A stretch of DNA of 64,000 nucleotides from Bacteroidota bacterium. Lineage in GTDB: Bacteria; Bacteroidota; Bacteroidia; Bacteroidales; VadinHA17. The notes under the pieces are model-generated. The model saw nothing but the letters and a program-made list of their open reading frames with translations. It did not search any database and had not been told where the DNA came from. Shown piece after piece: positions 16,323 to 24,527 of the stretch. The stretch's first letter is position 1; each line of letters starts with the position of its first letter. Location of the stretch: contig JAKPDL010000060.1 in the NCBI GenBank assembly GCA_029552825.1, positions 1 to 64,000 of the forward strand, read 5' to 3'. A program made the translations under genes and the position numbers.

Positions 16323-16591
16323 CGCTGTTCTCTCCAGTATTTTATAGTGCCGGTCACGGCAAAATTAACAATAAGCATCCGATAACTTCCAGCTGCATCA
16401 GGAAAAAGATAAATATTTATAAACAATAATGACTTTATGAATATTAAACCGTTAATAAATTGATATAAAATGAATTATTTTAATTGTATATTTCAGTTAA
16501 CCTCTGTTTCGCGGGATTTTATTATACTTGCCTGAAATATTATAACAAAGAGTGACATTTGTCGTTTTAACTTACAAAAACCTGTTGTTCT

Positions 16592-17818
16592 GTGCGTAAA
16601 ACACTGGCAGCATATACATTAATAATTATACACTCTGTCTGTGGAGCACAGATCTCTTCGCCTTCTGCCAGCGCTGTCAGATATACCCAGTATCCTTCTC
16701 TGCCCGGTGTGAAACATCCTGTGTTTATTTTCTGCAACTCTACGGGAAATGTAAAGGGTGTGCTCGAGGCTGTAAGCCCTGGAGGGACTGGCCCGTTCAC
16801 TTTTACATGGCACCGGTGGGATGTGGCGGCTAAAGATTTCAGCATATTCATCAAAGCAGATGCAAATGTTCTAAGTTCTTCATTGACAGGTCTGGATGAA
16901 GGCGGTTACAGAGTAAGGATAACAGACGGTGGAGGATACGACACATCGCTTGTGGCATGGGTTCATCTCGACAGGCCGTATGCCGAGGCAAAACTTCAGA
17001 ACTTCACCTGCGACTACGTGGCACTGTCGGGTAAAGTTGCCATTGATACCTTTTATTATTATGACCCTGTAAACGGTTTGCCTGTGAGGCTGAAAAACGC
17101 AGTCTCGTTTCTATGGTCTTCCACTCCCGAGTCTGCCATACCTTACCCGTCGCTTGAACTCAATCCTGTAACCTATAGCCCGCCCCTCGAAGATGTAGTT
17201 TACAAACTGCAGGTTGCCGACAGCTTTCAGTGCACTTCCGAATCATCGTTTCCCTATACCTCAATACATGTAAAAGCCGATTTTGAAGTGAGCCCTCTGC
17301 AGGGCGAGGCACCGCTGGAAGTAACTTTTACCGATAAGTCAATAAGAGCCTTGCATTATGAGTGGAAATTCGGCGACGACTCAGTATCATATCTTAAAAA
17401 CCCGCCTCCGCATATCTATTACAAACCCGGAGAATATTATGCAACTCTTATTGTGACGAGTGAACACCTTTGCATCGATTCAATCAGAAGTGAAAAAATA
17501 ACAGTCGACCCGTCTGAACTCTCCATACCCAATGTGTTCACACCCGACGGCGACGGTATAAACGACTATTTCATTGTGAAAGGAAAATCACTCAGAAGTC
17601 TCAGCATTCAGATATACAGCCGCAGCGGAATGATGGTTTACAGTTTCGAGGGCGAAGGTGAACGGCTTTCCGAATGGCAGGGATGGGACGGCTGTATCAA
17701 CCGCTCCTCAATCAAGGCTGCACCGGGGATATATTTCTACATCGTAAGGGCCAGAGGCTGGGACGATGTCATCTACGACGGCAAAGAATACAGGGGATTC
17801 TTTTACCTCTACCGGTAA
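16592..17818 (+). CDS. Secreted PKD-domain protein with type B T9SS sorting domain
   Basis: A 408-residue protein exported across both membranes. A GTG start (16592) precedes a signal peptide ending near HSVCGAQ. Residues about 225-300 are a PKD domain: FTDKSIRALHYEWKFGDD, then YKPGEYYATLIVTS. The C-terminus from PNVFTPDGDGINDYF to GIYFYIVRARGW and YRGFFYLYR is the gliding-motility-associated (CHU-type) sorting domain read by the type IX secretion system. Probably a cell-surface or released protein; ligand unknown. A short cysteine-containing segment (NFTCDYVALSG) precedes a middle domain I do not recognise. Confidence 0.85.
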   Translation: MRKTLAAYTLIIIHSVCGAQISSPSASAVRYTQYPSLPGVKHPVFIFCNSTGNVKGVLEAVSPGGTGPFTFTWHRWDVAAKDFSIFIKADANVLSSSLTGLDEGGYRVRITDGGGYDTSLVAWVHLDRPYAEAKLQNFTCDYVALSGKVAIDTFYYYDPVNGLPVRLKNAVSFLWSSTPESAIPYPSLELNPVTYSPPLEDVVYKLQVADSFQCTSESSFPYTSIHVKADFEVSPLQGEAPLEVTFTDKSIRALHYEWKFGDDSVSYLKNPPPHIYYKPGEYYATLIVTSEHLCIDSIRSEKITVDPSELSIPNVFTPDGDGINDYFIVKGKSLRSLSIQIYSRSGMMVYSFEGEGERLSEWQGWDGCINRSSIKAAPGIYFYIVRARGWDDVIYDGKEYRGFFYLYR

Positions 17819-17897
17819 CGCCATTTAAAATCTATTCTCCATTCACCGGTGGTTTTCACCCGTTTACTGATTTTAACAGATTTTTAACGGAAAAAAC

Positions 17898-17928
17898 TTT
17901 GTAAACGAAAAAAGTTTTCTCATTTTTG
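17898..17928 (+). promoter_or_regulatory. Bacteroidota-type promoter of the efflux operon
   Basis: TTTG at 17898-17901 (-33 box), a 19-bp spacer, and CATTTTTG at 17921-17928 (-7 box, one mismatch from TAnnTTTG). Transcription would start near 17935, about 11 bases before the inferred tetR start. This supports starting the protein at 17946 rather than at 17985. Confidence 0.55.
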
Positions 17929-17945
17929 CGAAGTTTTTTAAAGCT

Positions 17946-18551
17946 ATAGACTACAGGACAAAAATACTCGAAGGGGCAGCTGAATTGTTCCGCAGGTACG
18001 GAATAAGATCAGTAACCATGGATATGATCGCCTCACATGTCGGAGTATCGAAAAGAACAATTTATGAAATTTTTTCGGACAAGAATGAACTTCTTGCCGG
18101 AGTTCTGAGTTTGATGGCGAGCAAACAGAAGAACCTCATTGAAAAAATACTCAGCGAGTCGGAAAATATTATTGCAGCCATTTTCAGACTGATGGAAGTT
18201 CACATCGAACATATCCAGTCAATGAGTCCGGGGTTCTTTGACGACATGAAGAAGTTCCATCAGGAACTTGCCGGCAGAAAAGACCTCAAGTGTGAAATAC
18301 CCGACTACAGAAACAACAGGCAGGCAATTGAAAGGGGAGTTAAAGAGAAACTCTTCAGAAAAGACATTAATATAGATATTGTGAACAGGACACTTTACGG
18401 GATGATGTTCAGTGTTATGAACAATGACCTTTATCCCTTTGAACAGTTCAGCAGGCGAGATGTACTGAAGAATACTATCGTAATATACCTGAAAGGTATA
18501 GCAACGCCTGAAGGATTGGAAATAATTCAAAAACTTGAAAAAAATCTTTAA
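17946..18551 (+). CDS. TetR/AcrR-family regulator of the efflux operon, with an unusual start codon
   Basis: A 201-residue repressor. The DNA-binding domain is complete only if translation starts upstream of the TTG at 17985: codons from 17949 read DYRTKILEGAAELFRRYG, the normal first helix, then VTMDMIASHVGVSKRTIYE (recognition helix). The codon in the start position, 17946, is ATA. No ATG, GTG or TTG occurs in frame between the upstream stop (17874) and 17985. Either ATA is used, or the start has mutated from ATG, or a shortened protein is made from TTG 17985. The C-terminal ligand domain is normal in length. It leads a tolC-MFP-RND operon (14-base gap) and probably represses it. Confidence 0.85.
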   Translation: MDYRTKILEGAAELFRRYGIRSVTMDMIASHVGVSKRTIYEIFSDKNELLAGVLSLMASKQKNLIEKILSESENIIAAIFRLMEVHIEHIQSMSPGFFDDMKKFHQELAGRKDLKCEIPDYRNNRQAIERGVKEKLFRKDINIDIVNRTLYGMMFSVMNNDLYPFEQFSRRDVLKNTIVIYLKGIATPEGLEIIQKLEKNL

Positions 18552-18565
18552 AACTCTATAACATT

Positions 18566-19906
18566 ATGAAAACCGTGAAATATTTTTTTGCATTGATTTG
18601 CGCTTTAATGCCGTCTCTGGCACTTTTATCCCAGAGCAGCAGCACGATGGAGTTGAGTCTGACACTCAAGGATGCACAGGATTATGCCGTCAAAAAGAAC
18701 AAGATGGTTGCTGCTGCCAGGATGGATGTAATTGCTTCGAAGGATGCTTTGTGGGAAACCATTTCTAATGGTCTTCCGCAGATAAATGCTACAGGTTCAT
18801 TTACCGACAATCTTAAACTGGTGACCACACTGTTGCCGGGCGAGTTTTTCGGGCAGCCTGGCGTGAAGATACCTGTGAGGTTCGGTTCGCAGTTCACCTC
18901 AGGAGCCACTTTTCAGGCTTCTACCCTTATTTTTAACGCACCATATCTGATTGGTGTAGAAACCGCCAAACTTGCCCAGAAACTTAGCGAACATAACCTG
19001 ACTCGAACAGAGCTTGATACCAAGGAAACAGTTAGCATGACATATTTTCTGATACTTGTTTCGGAACGCTCTCTGCAGATTGTTGAGCGCAATCTGGCAA
19101 ATCTCAATGAGACACTCAAAGCCACGCAGGCAATGCTTGCCGCGGGTATGGCAGAGCAGACAGACGTGGATCAGATGATGGCAAATGTGAAGAGTGTTGA
19201 AAACACAAAAAGCCAGCTTGAACGAACAATAGAACTAAACTATAACATGCTCCGTTTCCAGCTTGGAGTTCCTGCCGATACAAAAATAGTACTTAAGGAG
19301 ACTCTAGAAACGATTGAATCACAGGTCAATGTCGAAGCACTTCTGTCGAAGGAGTTTGATTACAGGCAGAATGTGAACTATATACTTTCAGAAGATCAGG
19401 AGAAACTTTCGCTTCTGGCTCTTAAAAGCCAGAAAGCAGCGATTCTTCCTACACTTTCAGGCTTCTATAATTATGGTGTTAACGGAATGGGAGATAAAAT
19501 AAGCGACCTGAGATGGTTCAAAAACTCAATGACAGGTCTTCAACTCTCGTTCCCGATATTTGCAAGCGGACACAGATATGCGGGAATCAGGAAGGCGCAG
19601 ATAAATCTTGAGAAAGCCCGCACAACAAAAGAGATGGTGACAGAGCAGCTCCTTATCCAGGAAAAACAGCTCAGATATAACCTTATCAATGCCAACATGC
19701 AGTATAAAACTCAGAAAGAGAATGTTGAGCTTTCGAAAAGGGTTTATGAAAGTATGGAAAACAAGTACAGGCATGGCATGGCTTCAAGTATTGAACTAAC
19801 CCAGGCAAACAGCCTTTACCTGCAGGCCGAAAATAATTGCATCTCGGCTCTTATGAGCCTTTTACAAACCAAAATAGCACTTGATAAACTTCTTAACAAC
19901 TTGTAA
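18566..19906 (+). CDS. TolC-family outer-membrane efflux channel
   Basis: A 446-residue outer-membrane factor. Signal peptide about 1-22 (KYFFALICALMPSLALLSQ). Two homologous halves of long helices follow: LSLTLKDAQDYAVKKNK begins the first, and the second carries KAQINLEKARTTKEMV and NKYRHGMASSIELTQANSLY, typical of TolC/OprM-like trimers. It provides the outer-membrane exit for the RND pump encoded two genes downstream. It is the second gene of the tetR-led operon. Confidence 0.9.
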   Translation: MKTVKYFFALICALMPSLALLSQSSSTMELSLTLKDAQDYAVKKNKMVAAARMDVIASKDALWETISNGLPQINATGSFTDNLKLVTTLLPGEFFGQPGVKIPVRFGSQFTSGATFQASTLIFNAPYLIGVETAKLAQKLSEHNLTRTELDTKETVSMTYFLILVSERSLQIVERNLANLNETLKATQAMLAAGMAEQTDVDQMMANVKSVENTKSQLERTIELNYNMLRFQLGVPADTKIVLKETLETIESQVNVEALLSKEFDYRQNVNYILSEDQEKLSLLALKSQKAAILPTLSGFYNYGVNGMGDKISDLRWFKNSMTGLQLSFPIFASGHRYAGIRKAQINLEKARTTKEMVTEQLLIQEKQLRYNLINANMQYKTQKENVELSKRVYESMENKYRHGMASSIELTQANSLYLQAENNCISALMSLLQTKIALDKLLNNL

Positions 19907-19941
19907 AATAATATTTTGTATAACCTTTAAACCGTAATATA

Positions 19942-20979
19942 ATGAAACGTTTTGGAACATTAATCGCTGTAGTGATTTCAGGAGTGATATTAGTATCATG
20001 TACCTCAACTCCCGGAGAAACAACGGGAGAAAGCAAAACAGCAGCACCAGTAAAGGTAACACCGCTTACCAGAACAAAAATTGCAAAGACGATAGATTAT
20101 TCTGCTACCATACAGGCTTTCGAGGAAGTTAATGTAGCACCTTCTTCACCCGGAAGAATTGAAAAGATATATGTGGAAGCAGGCGACAGGGTGAATAAGG
20201 GCGACAATCTTTTCCTGATGGACCGTACCCAGCTTTATCAGTTGAAGCTCCAGCTCAGCAGTCTTGAGAAAGATCTCTGGAGACTCGACACTTTGCTGAA
20301 GGCGGGCAGTGCAAAACAGCAGCAGTACGACCAGCTTAAAACCCAGTACGAGGTGACAAAAACCAATGTCGAATTTCTTGAACAGAATACTCTGCTTAAG
20401 GCACCCTTCCAGGGGATCGTCACTGGGAAATATTATGAAGATGGCGAGATGTACTCCGGAGCCCCATCAATGAGCGGTAAACCTGCTGTTGTGACACTCA
20501 TGCAGATTAATCCCCTTAAAGTTATAGTAAGCCTTTCAGAACAGTACTATCCGCTTATTAAAAAAGGAATGGAAGCTGTTATTACTGCAGATGTGTATAA
20601 GAATGAAAAATTCACCGGCAGGGTTTACAGGATTGCTCCTACCATAAACGCCGTAACCAGATCATTTAATGTCGAGATTGAGGTTCCCAACAGAAACGAA
20701 ATGCTCAAACCCGGCATGTTTGTAAGAGTATCGCTGAACCTCGGTGAGGTTGAGACATTTGTGGTACCTGCCTTTACAGTATTGATGCAGGAGGGTACCA
20801 ACAGAAGGTATGTAATGATTGCAGGTGACGGCGTTGCAAGAAGAGTGGATGTAGCTGTCGGAAAAAGATTTGATGATAATCTCGAAATAATATCCGAAAC
20901 ACTTAAAGAAGGTGATTTGCTGATTACTGAAGGCCAGTCGAGACTTTCAGACGGCGATAAAATTGAAGTTGTTCAATAA
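19942..20979 (+). CDS. RND efflux periplasmic adaptor lipoprotein (HlyD/AcrA family)
   Basis: A 345-residue membrane-fusion protein. The N-terminus is a lipoprotein signal (AVVISGVILVSCTST, Cys about 21). The barrel-sandwich and lipoyl half-motif reads GRIEKIYVEAGDRVNKGDNL; the hairpin (QLSSLEKDLWRLDTLLKAGS and the returning QYDQLKTQYEVTKTNVEFLE) is short; then TLLKAPFQGIVTGKY and the beta-barrel LKPGMFVRVSLNLGEVE. It bridges the RND pump and TolC-like channel. 35 bases after tolC and 21 before the pump gene. Confidence 0.92.
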   Translation: MKRFGTLIAVVISGVILVSCTSTPGETTGESKTAAPVKVTPLTRTKIAKTIDYSATIQAFEEVNVAPSSPGRIEKIYVEAGDRVNKGDNLFLMDRTQLYQLKLQLSSLEKDLWRLDTLLKAGSAKQQQYDQLKTQYEVTKTNVEFLEQNTLLKAPFQGIVTGKYYEDGEMYSGAPSMSGKPAVVTLMQINPLKVIVSLSEQYYPLIKKGMEAVITADVYKNEKFTGRVYRIAPTINAVTRSFNVEIEVPNRNEMLKPGMFVRVSLNLGEVETFVVPAFTVLMQEGTNRRYVMIAGDGVARRVDVAVGKRFDDNLEIISETLKEGDLLITEGQSRLSDGDKIEVVQ

Positions 20980-21000
20980 TTAAATTAAAGAAGAAACAAA

Positions 21001-24000
21001 ATGAGCATATACAGTTCATCGGTAAAAAGGCCGGTTACAACTATCCTGGTTTTTGTGGCAATGATAGTAATAGGTCTGTATTCTTTAGTACAGCTCCCGG
21101 TGGATCTTTATCCCGAAATTGAATTGCGATATATCACTGTACTTACCACTTATCCGGGTACAAGTGCATCGGATGTCGAAACAAACGTAACCAGGCCCAT
21201 TGAAAACGCTCTTAACAGCGTGGGTAATCTTAAAGAACTTACATCAACATCGAGCGACGGGCTTTCGGTGGTCTTTCTCCAGTTTGAGTACGGAAGCAAC
21301 CTCGATGAGGCGATGAACGACATCAGAAGTAACCTGAACTTTGTCAGGAGGACTCTTCCTGACGGCTGTGAGGAACCAACCATTATCAAGTTCAACTCGA
21401 GCATGATGCCCATAATTTTCTATGCAATAACTGCTAAGGAGAGTTATGAAGGGCTCGAGAAGATACTTGATGAGAGGGTGGTTAATCCGCTTAACAGGAT
21501 TGATGGTGTCGCTGCTGTGAATCTTTCGGGCGTACCGGGCAGAAGGATTTATATTGATATTGATCCCCAGAAACTTGAAGCTTACCACCTTACTCTCGAA
21601 CAGGTGGGAAACGTTTTGAGGTCGGAAAATATAAACATGCCTGCAGGTTCTCTGGAGATGGGCCAGAGCGATTATGCCTTGCGTGTCCAGGGCGAGATAC
21701 CCGAGAGTGACCTGCTTCGCGATCTTGTTATAAGCAATTATAACGGTGTAACCGTTTACCTGAAGGATATAGCCGAAGTAAGGGATACTATCCGCGAATC
21801 GAAATTCGACACAAAGGTCAACCGCAGCTTCGGCATGGGACTCTATGTGCAGAAGCAATCGGGTGCCAATACGGTGAAGATTACAAAGGAAATTGAAAAG
21901 ACTATTGAAAGCGTCAAAAAGGATCTGCCGCCCGATGTGAAAATTGAGAAGCTCTTTGCCAGTGCTACATTCATCCAGGATGCAATACGCAACCTGTCGG
22001 AGACGCTCCTTTTTGCTGCAATCTTCGTTGTGCTTGTTGTGCTTTTCTTCCTTGGAAGGTGGAGAGCTACATTTATAATAATATTAACAATACCAGTCTC
22101 ACTAGTTGTAGCATTCATATACCTGTTCGTTGCAAACGCCTCAATAAATATCATATCACTGGTATCACTCTCGATTGCCATCGGTATGGTTGTTGACGAT
22201 GCCATTGTAGTGCTTGAGAATATAACGCGGCACATTGAGAGGGGCAGCCGGCCGCGCGAAGCGGCTATATACGCAACAAACGAAGTATGGCTTGCGGTTA
22301 TCGTGACATCACTTACCGTTGTAGCCGTCTTCTTCCCTCTAACATTCGTAAAAGGACTTACCGGCGTCCTGTTCAAGCAGCTTGGTATGAGTGTTACAAT
22401 AGTTATTACCACCTCCACACTGGCTGCCATTTCGCTTACACCAACACTTAGCGCACTTCTTCTTAAATATACCCCCATTAAACCAGATGCACCTTTCTGG
22501 ACATACGATGGCAGCATAAGAAAAGGGCTCGACTGGTTTGATAAATTCTATGAAAAAACACTGCGCTGGGCACTGAGGCACAAAACCTTTGTGATTATTA
22601 TGTCTTTTACAGTTTTTATTTCGTCGATGGCTCTCTTCGCATTCGTTCCCACTGAGTTTTTCCCTCAGGCCGACGAATCGAGAATAATGACGACCATCGA
22701 ATTGCAGACCGGTACACGGGTTGAAAACACTATCAAGGTAGCCGACCGGCTCGACAGCATCTTCAAGGCAAAATACCCGGAGGTGAACCTTATTTTAACC
22801 TCAACCGGTTCAGACGATCAGGGTGGCTGGGCGTCGATATTAAGTGCCGGAGGTACTCACGTCATACGCCAGAGAATCAGATTGGTCCCGTTAGAGGAAA
22901 GGCAACGCTCTGTATGGGATCTTGCCGAGGAGATGAGAAAAGATATCTCTGCATTTCCTGAGGTGATAAACTTTACGATTTCAACCACTGCAAGCATGGG
23001 AAGCTTCGGGGGAAATACCGTAGAAGTGGAGATTTACGGATATGATATTGCAGCCACAAATATCGTTGCAAATGAACTTGCTGAAAAGATCAAGAAGATA
23101 CCCGGAGCAAAGGATGTTGCAATAAGTCGAGGAAAATCAAAGCCTGAGCTACAGATTATTTTCGATCAGAATAAACTCAGTGCCAGCGGACTCAATACCG
23201 CAATGGCGGCTTCAGCATTAAGAAACAGAATAGGCGGACTTACGGCAACCCAGCTGCGCCAGGCAGGTGATGAATACGATATTATTGTCAGATTCAGGAA
23301 AGATGCAAGAAACACACTTACCAAAATTGAAAACATTGGCATACCCACGCCATCAGGTCAGCTTGTTCGGTTGGGTGAGGTTGCACAGATTAAGGAATAC
23401 TGGGCACCGCCAAGCATCGAAAGAAAGCGGAAGGAGAGGGTGGTAAGAGTATCACTTACACCATACAAGCGTTCGCTCACTGCTCTTCAGATGGATATAC
23501 AGAAAGCCATCGATTCAACACCGAAACCTGCTGGAGTAATGGTCCAGATATCAGGTGCCATAAAGGAGCAGATGGAAGCATTTAAAGATCTAGCTATGCT
23601 TCTCGTGGTCAGCCTTATTCTAGTTTACCTGGTGATGGCTTCTCAGTTTGAATCACTCAGAATGCCATTCATCATCATGTTCTCAATACCTTTCGCCTTT
23701 TCAGGTGTAGCAATTGCGCTTTTCCTGACAGGTACTGCCCTTAACGTCATCTCCGGTATCGGTGCAGTACTATTGATAGGTATTGTTGTAAAGAATGCAA
23801 TTGTGCTTGTTGACTTCATTAACCTTATGCGGGGAAGAGGACTTGAACTGTATGAAGCTATTGCCGTTTCCGGAAAATCAAGACTGAGGCCGGTTTTCAT
23901 GACTTCTGCCACAACAATTCTTGGCATGTTCCCTCTTGCCCTCAGACTGGGTTCAGGTTCTGAGCTCTGGAGTCCAATGGGTGTTGCAGTTATTGGAGGC

Positions 24001-24135
24001 CTGATTTTCTCAACTTTTGTGACACTTGTTCTTGTTCCTGTGGTATATGCCATCTTTGTAAAGAAGGGAATAGAGAGAAGAAAACGGGCTGAGTATGCCG
24101 ACATTAATTTCCTTAACGGAAACGGACAGGCCTGA
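21001..24135 (+). CDS. RND-superfamily inner-membrane efflux transporter (AcrB/HAE-1 type)
   Basis: A 1044-residue, 12-helix proton-driven transporter. The first helix is TTILVFVAMIVIGLYSLVQL. The proton-relay pair is in GMVVDDAIVVLENITRH (helix 4), and the matching helix-10 motif is GIVVKNAIVLVDFINLMRGRG with the relay Lys. The porter loops contain the usual PGTSASDVETNVTRPIE. Length equals that of AcrB-type pumps for drugs, bile salts or lipids. Substrate cannot be read from sequence. Third structural gene of the tetR-controlled operon. Confidence 0.93.
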   Translation: MSIYSSSVKRPVTTILVFVAMIVIGLYSLVQLPVDLYPEIELRYITVLTTYPGTSASDVETNVTRPIENALNSVGNLKELTSTSSDGLSVVFLQFEYGSNLDEAMNDIRSNLNFVRRTLPDGCEEPTIIKFNSSMMPIIFYAITAKESYEGLEKILDERVVNPLNRIDGVAAVNLSGVPGRRIYIDIDPQKLEAYHLTLEQVGNVLRSENINMPAGSLEMGQSDYALRVQGEIPESDLLRDLVISNYNGVTVYLKDIAEVRDTIRESKFDTKVNRSFGMGLYVQKQSGANTVKITKEIEKTIESVKKDLPPDVKIEKLFASATFIQDAIRNLSETLLFAAIFVVLVVLFFLGRWRATFIIILTIPVSLVVAFIYLFVANASINIISLVSLSIAIGMVVDDAIVVLENITRHIERGSRPREAAIYATNEVWLAVIVTSLTVVAVFFPLTFVKGLTGVLFKQLGMSVTIVITTSTLAAISLTPTLSALLLKYTPIKPDAPFWTYDGSIRKGLDWFDKFYEKTLRWALRHKTFVIIMSFTVFISSMALFAFVPTEFFPQADESRIMTTIELQTGTRVENTIKVADRLDSIFKAKYPEVNLILTSTGSDDQGGWASILSAGGTHVIRQRIRLVPLEERQRSVWDLAEEMRKDISAFPEVINFTISTTASMGSFGGNTVEVEIYGYDIAATNIVANELAEKIKKIPGAKDVAISRGKSKPELQIIFDQNKLSASGLNTAMAASALRNRIGGLTATQLRQAGDEYDIIVRFRKDARNTLTKIENIGIPTPSGQLVRLGEVAQIKEYWAPPSIERKRKERVVRVSLTPYKRSLTALQMDIQKAIDSTPKPAGVMVQISGAIKEQMEAFKDLAMLLVVSLILVYLVMASQFESLRMPFIIMFSIPFAFSGVAIALFLTGTALNVISGIGAVLLIGIVVKNAIVLVDFINLMRGRGLELYEAIAVSGKSRLRPVFMTSATTILGMFPLALRLGSGSELWSPMGVAVIGGLIFSTFVTLVLVPVVYAIFVKKGIERRKRAEYADINFLNGNGQA

Positions 24136-24161
24136 AATACAAACTTTAAAACATATTTATT

Positions 24162-24455
24162 ATGAAAGCGATAATGATAGTATATAACCAGGCTCTCACT
24201 GAGAAAGTAGAATATATGCTCGAGAAACTGGGCATCAGAGGCTACACATTGTGGGAAAATGTTCAGGGACGCGGTACTTCAACAGGTGTTCCTCATCTCG
24301 GAACTCATGTATGGCCCGAAATTAACAAAAGCCTGCTTACAGTGGTTGAGGATGATAAGGTTGACAGAGTACTGGAGGCAGTTAAAAAGATCGACAACAT
24401 CAATGAAGAAGTTGGCATAAGAGCCTTTGTGTGGGATGTTTTAAAAACTGTTTGA
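24162..24455 (+). CDS. PII-superfamily-like small protein at the end of the efflux operon
   Basis: A 97-residue protein with the compact ferredoxin-like layout of PII-like signalling proteins: MKAIMIVYNQALTEKVEYML, an exposed glycine-rich loop (ENVQGRGTSTGVP, in the T-loop position), and LLTVVEDDKVDRVLEAVKKI. It lacks the PII uridylylation Tyr and ATP signature, so it is a divergent member. It sits 26 bases after the RND gene and ends at a clear terminator. In other bacteria small PII-like proteins accompany transporters and modulate them, so a role in controlling this pump is plausible but inferred. Confidence 0.65.
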   Translation: MKAIMIVYNQALTEKVEYMLEKLGIRGYTLWENVQGRGTSTGVPHLGTHVWPEINKSLLTVVEDDKVDRVLEAVKKIDNINEEVGIRAFVWDVLKTV

Positions 24456-24476
24456 TGTGGAAAGGTATTTGAAAAA

Positions 24477-24506
24477 AGAAAGCCGTTCATTTGTGAACGG
24501 CTTTCT
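24477..24506. terminator. Bidirectional intrinsic terminator
   Basis: Perfect 13-bp arms AGAAAGCCGTTCA (24477-24489) and TGAACGGCTTTCT (24494-24506) around a 4-base loop, with T-rich sequence after and A-rich before. It lies between the convergent efflux operon and the EF-G paralogue and can end both. Confidence 0.85.
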
Positions 24507-24527
24507 TTATATTATTAGGAATAGTAA

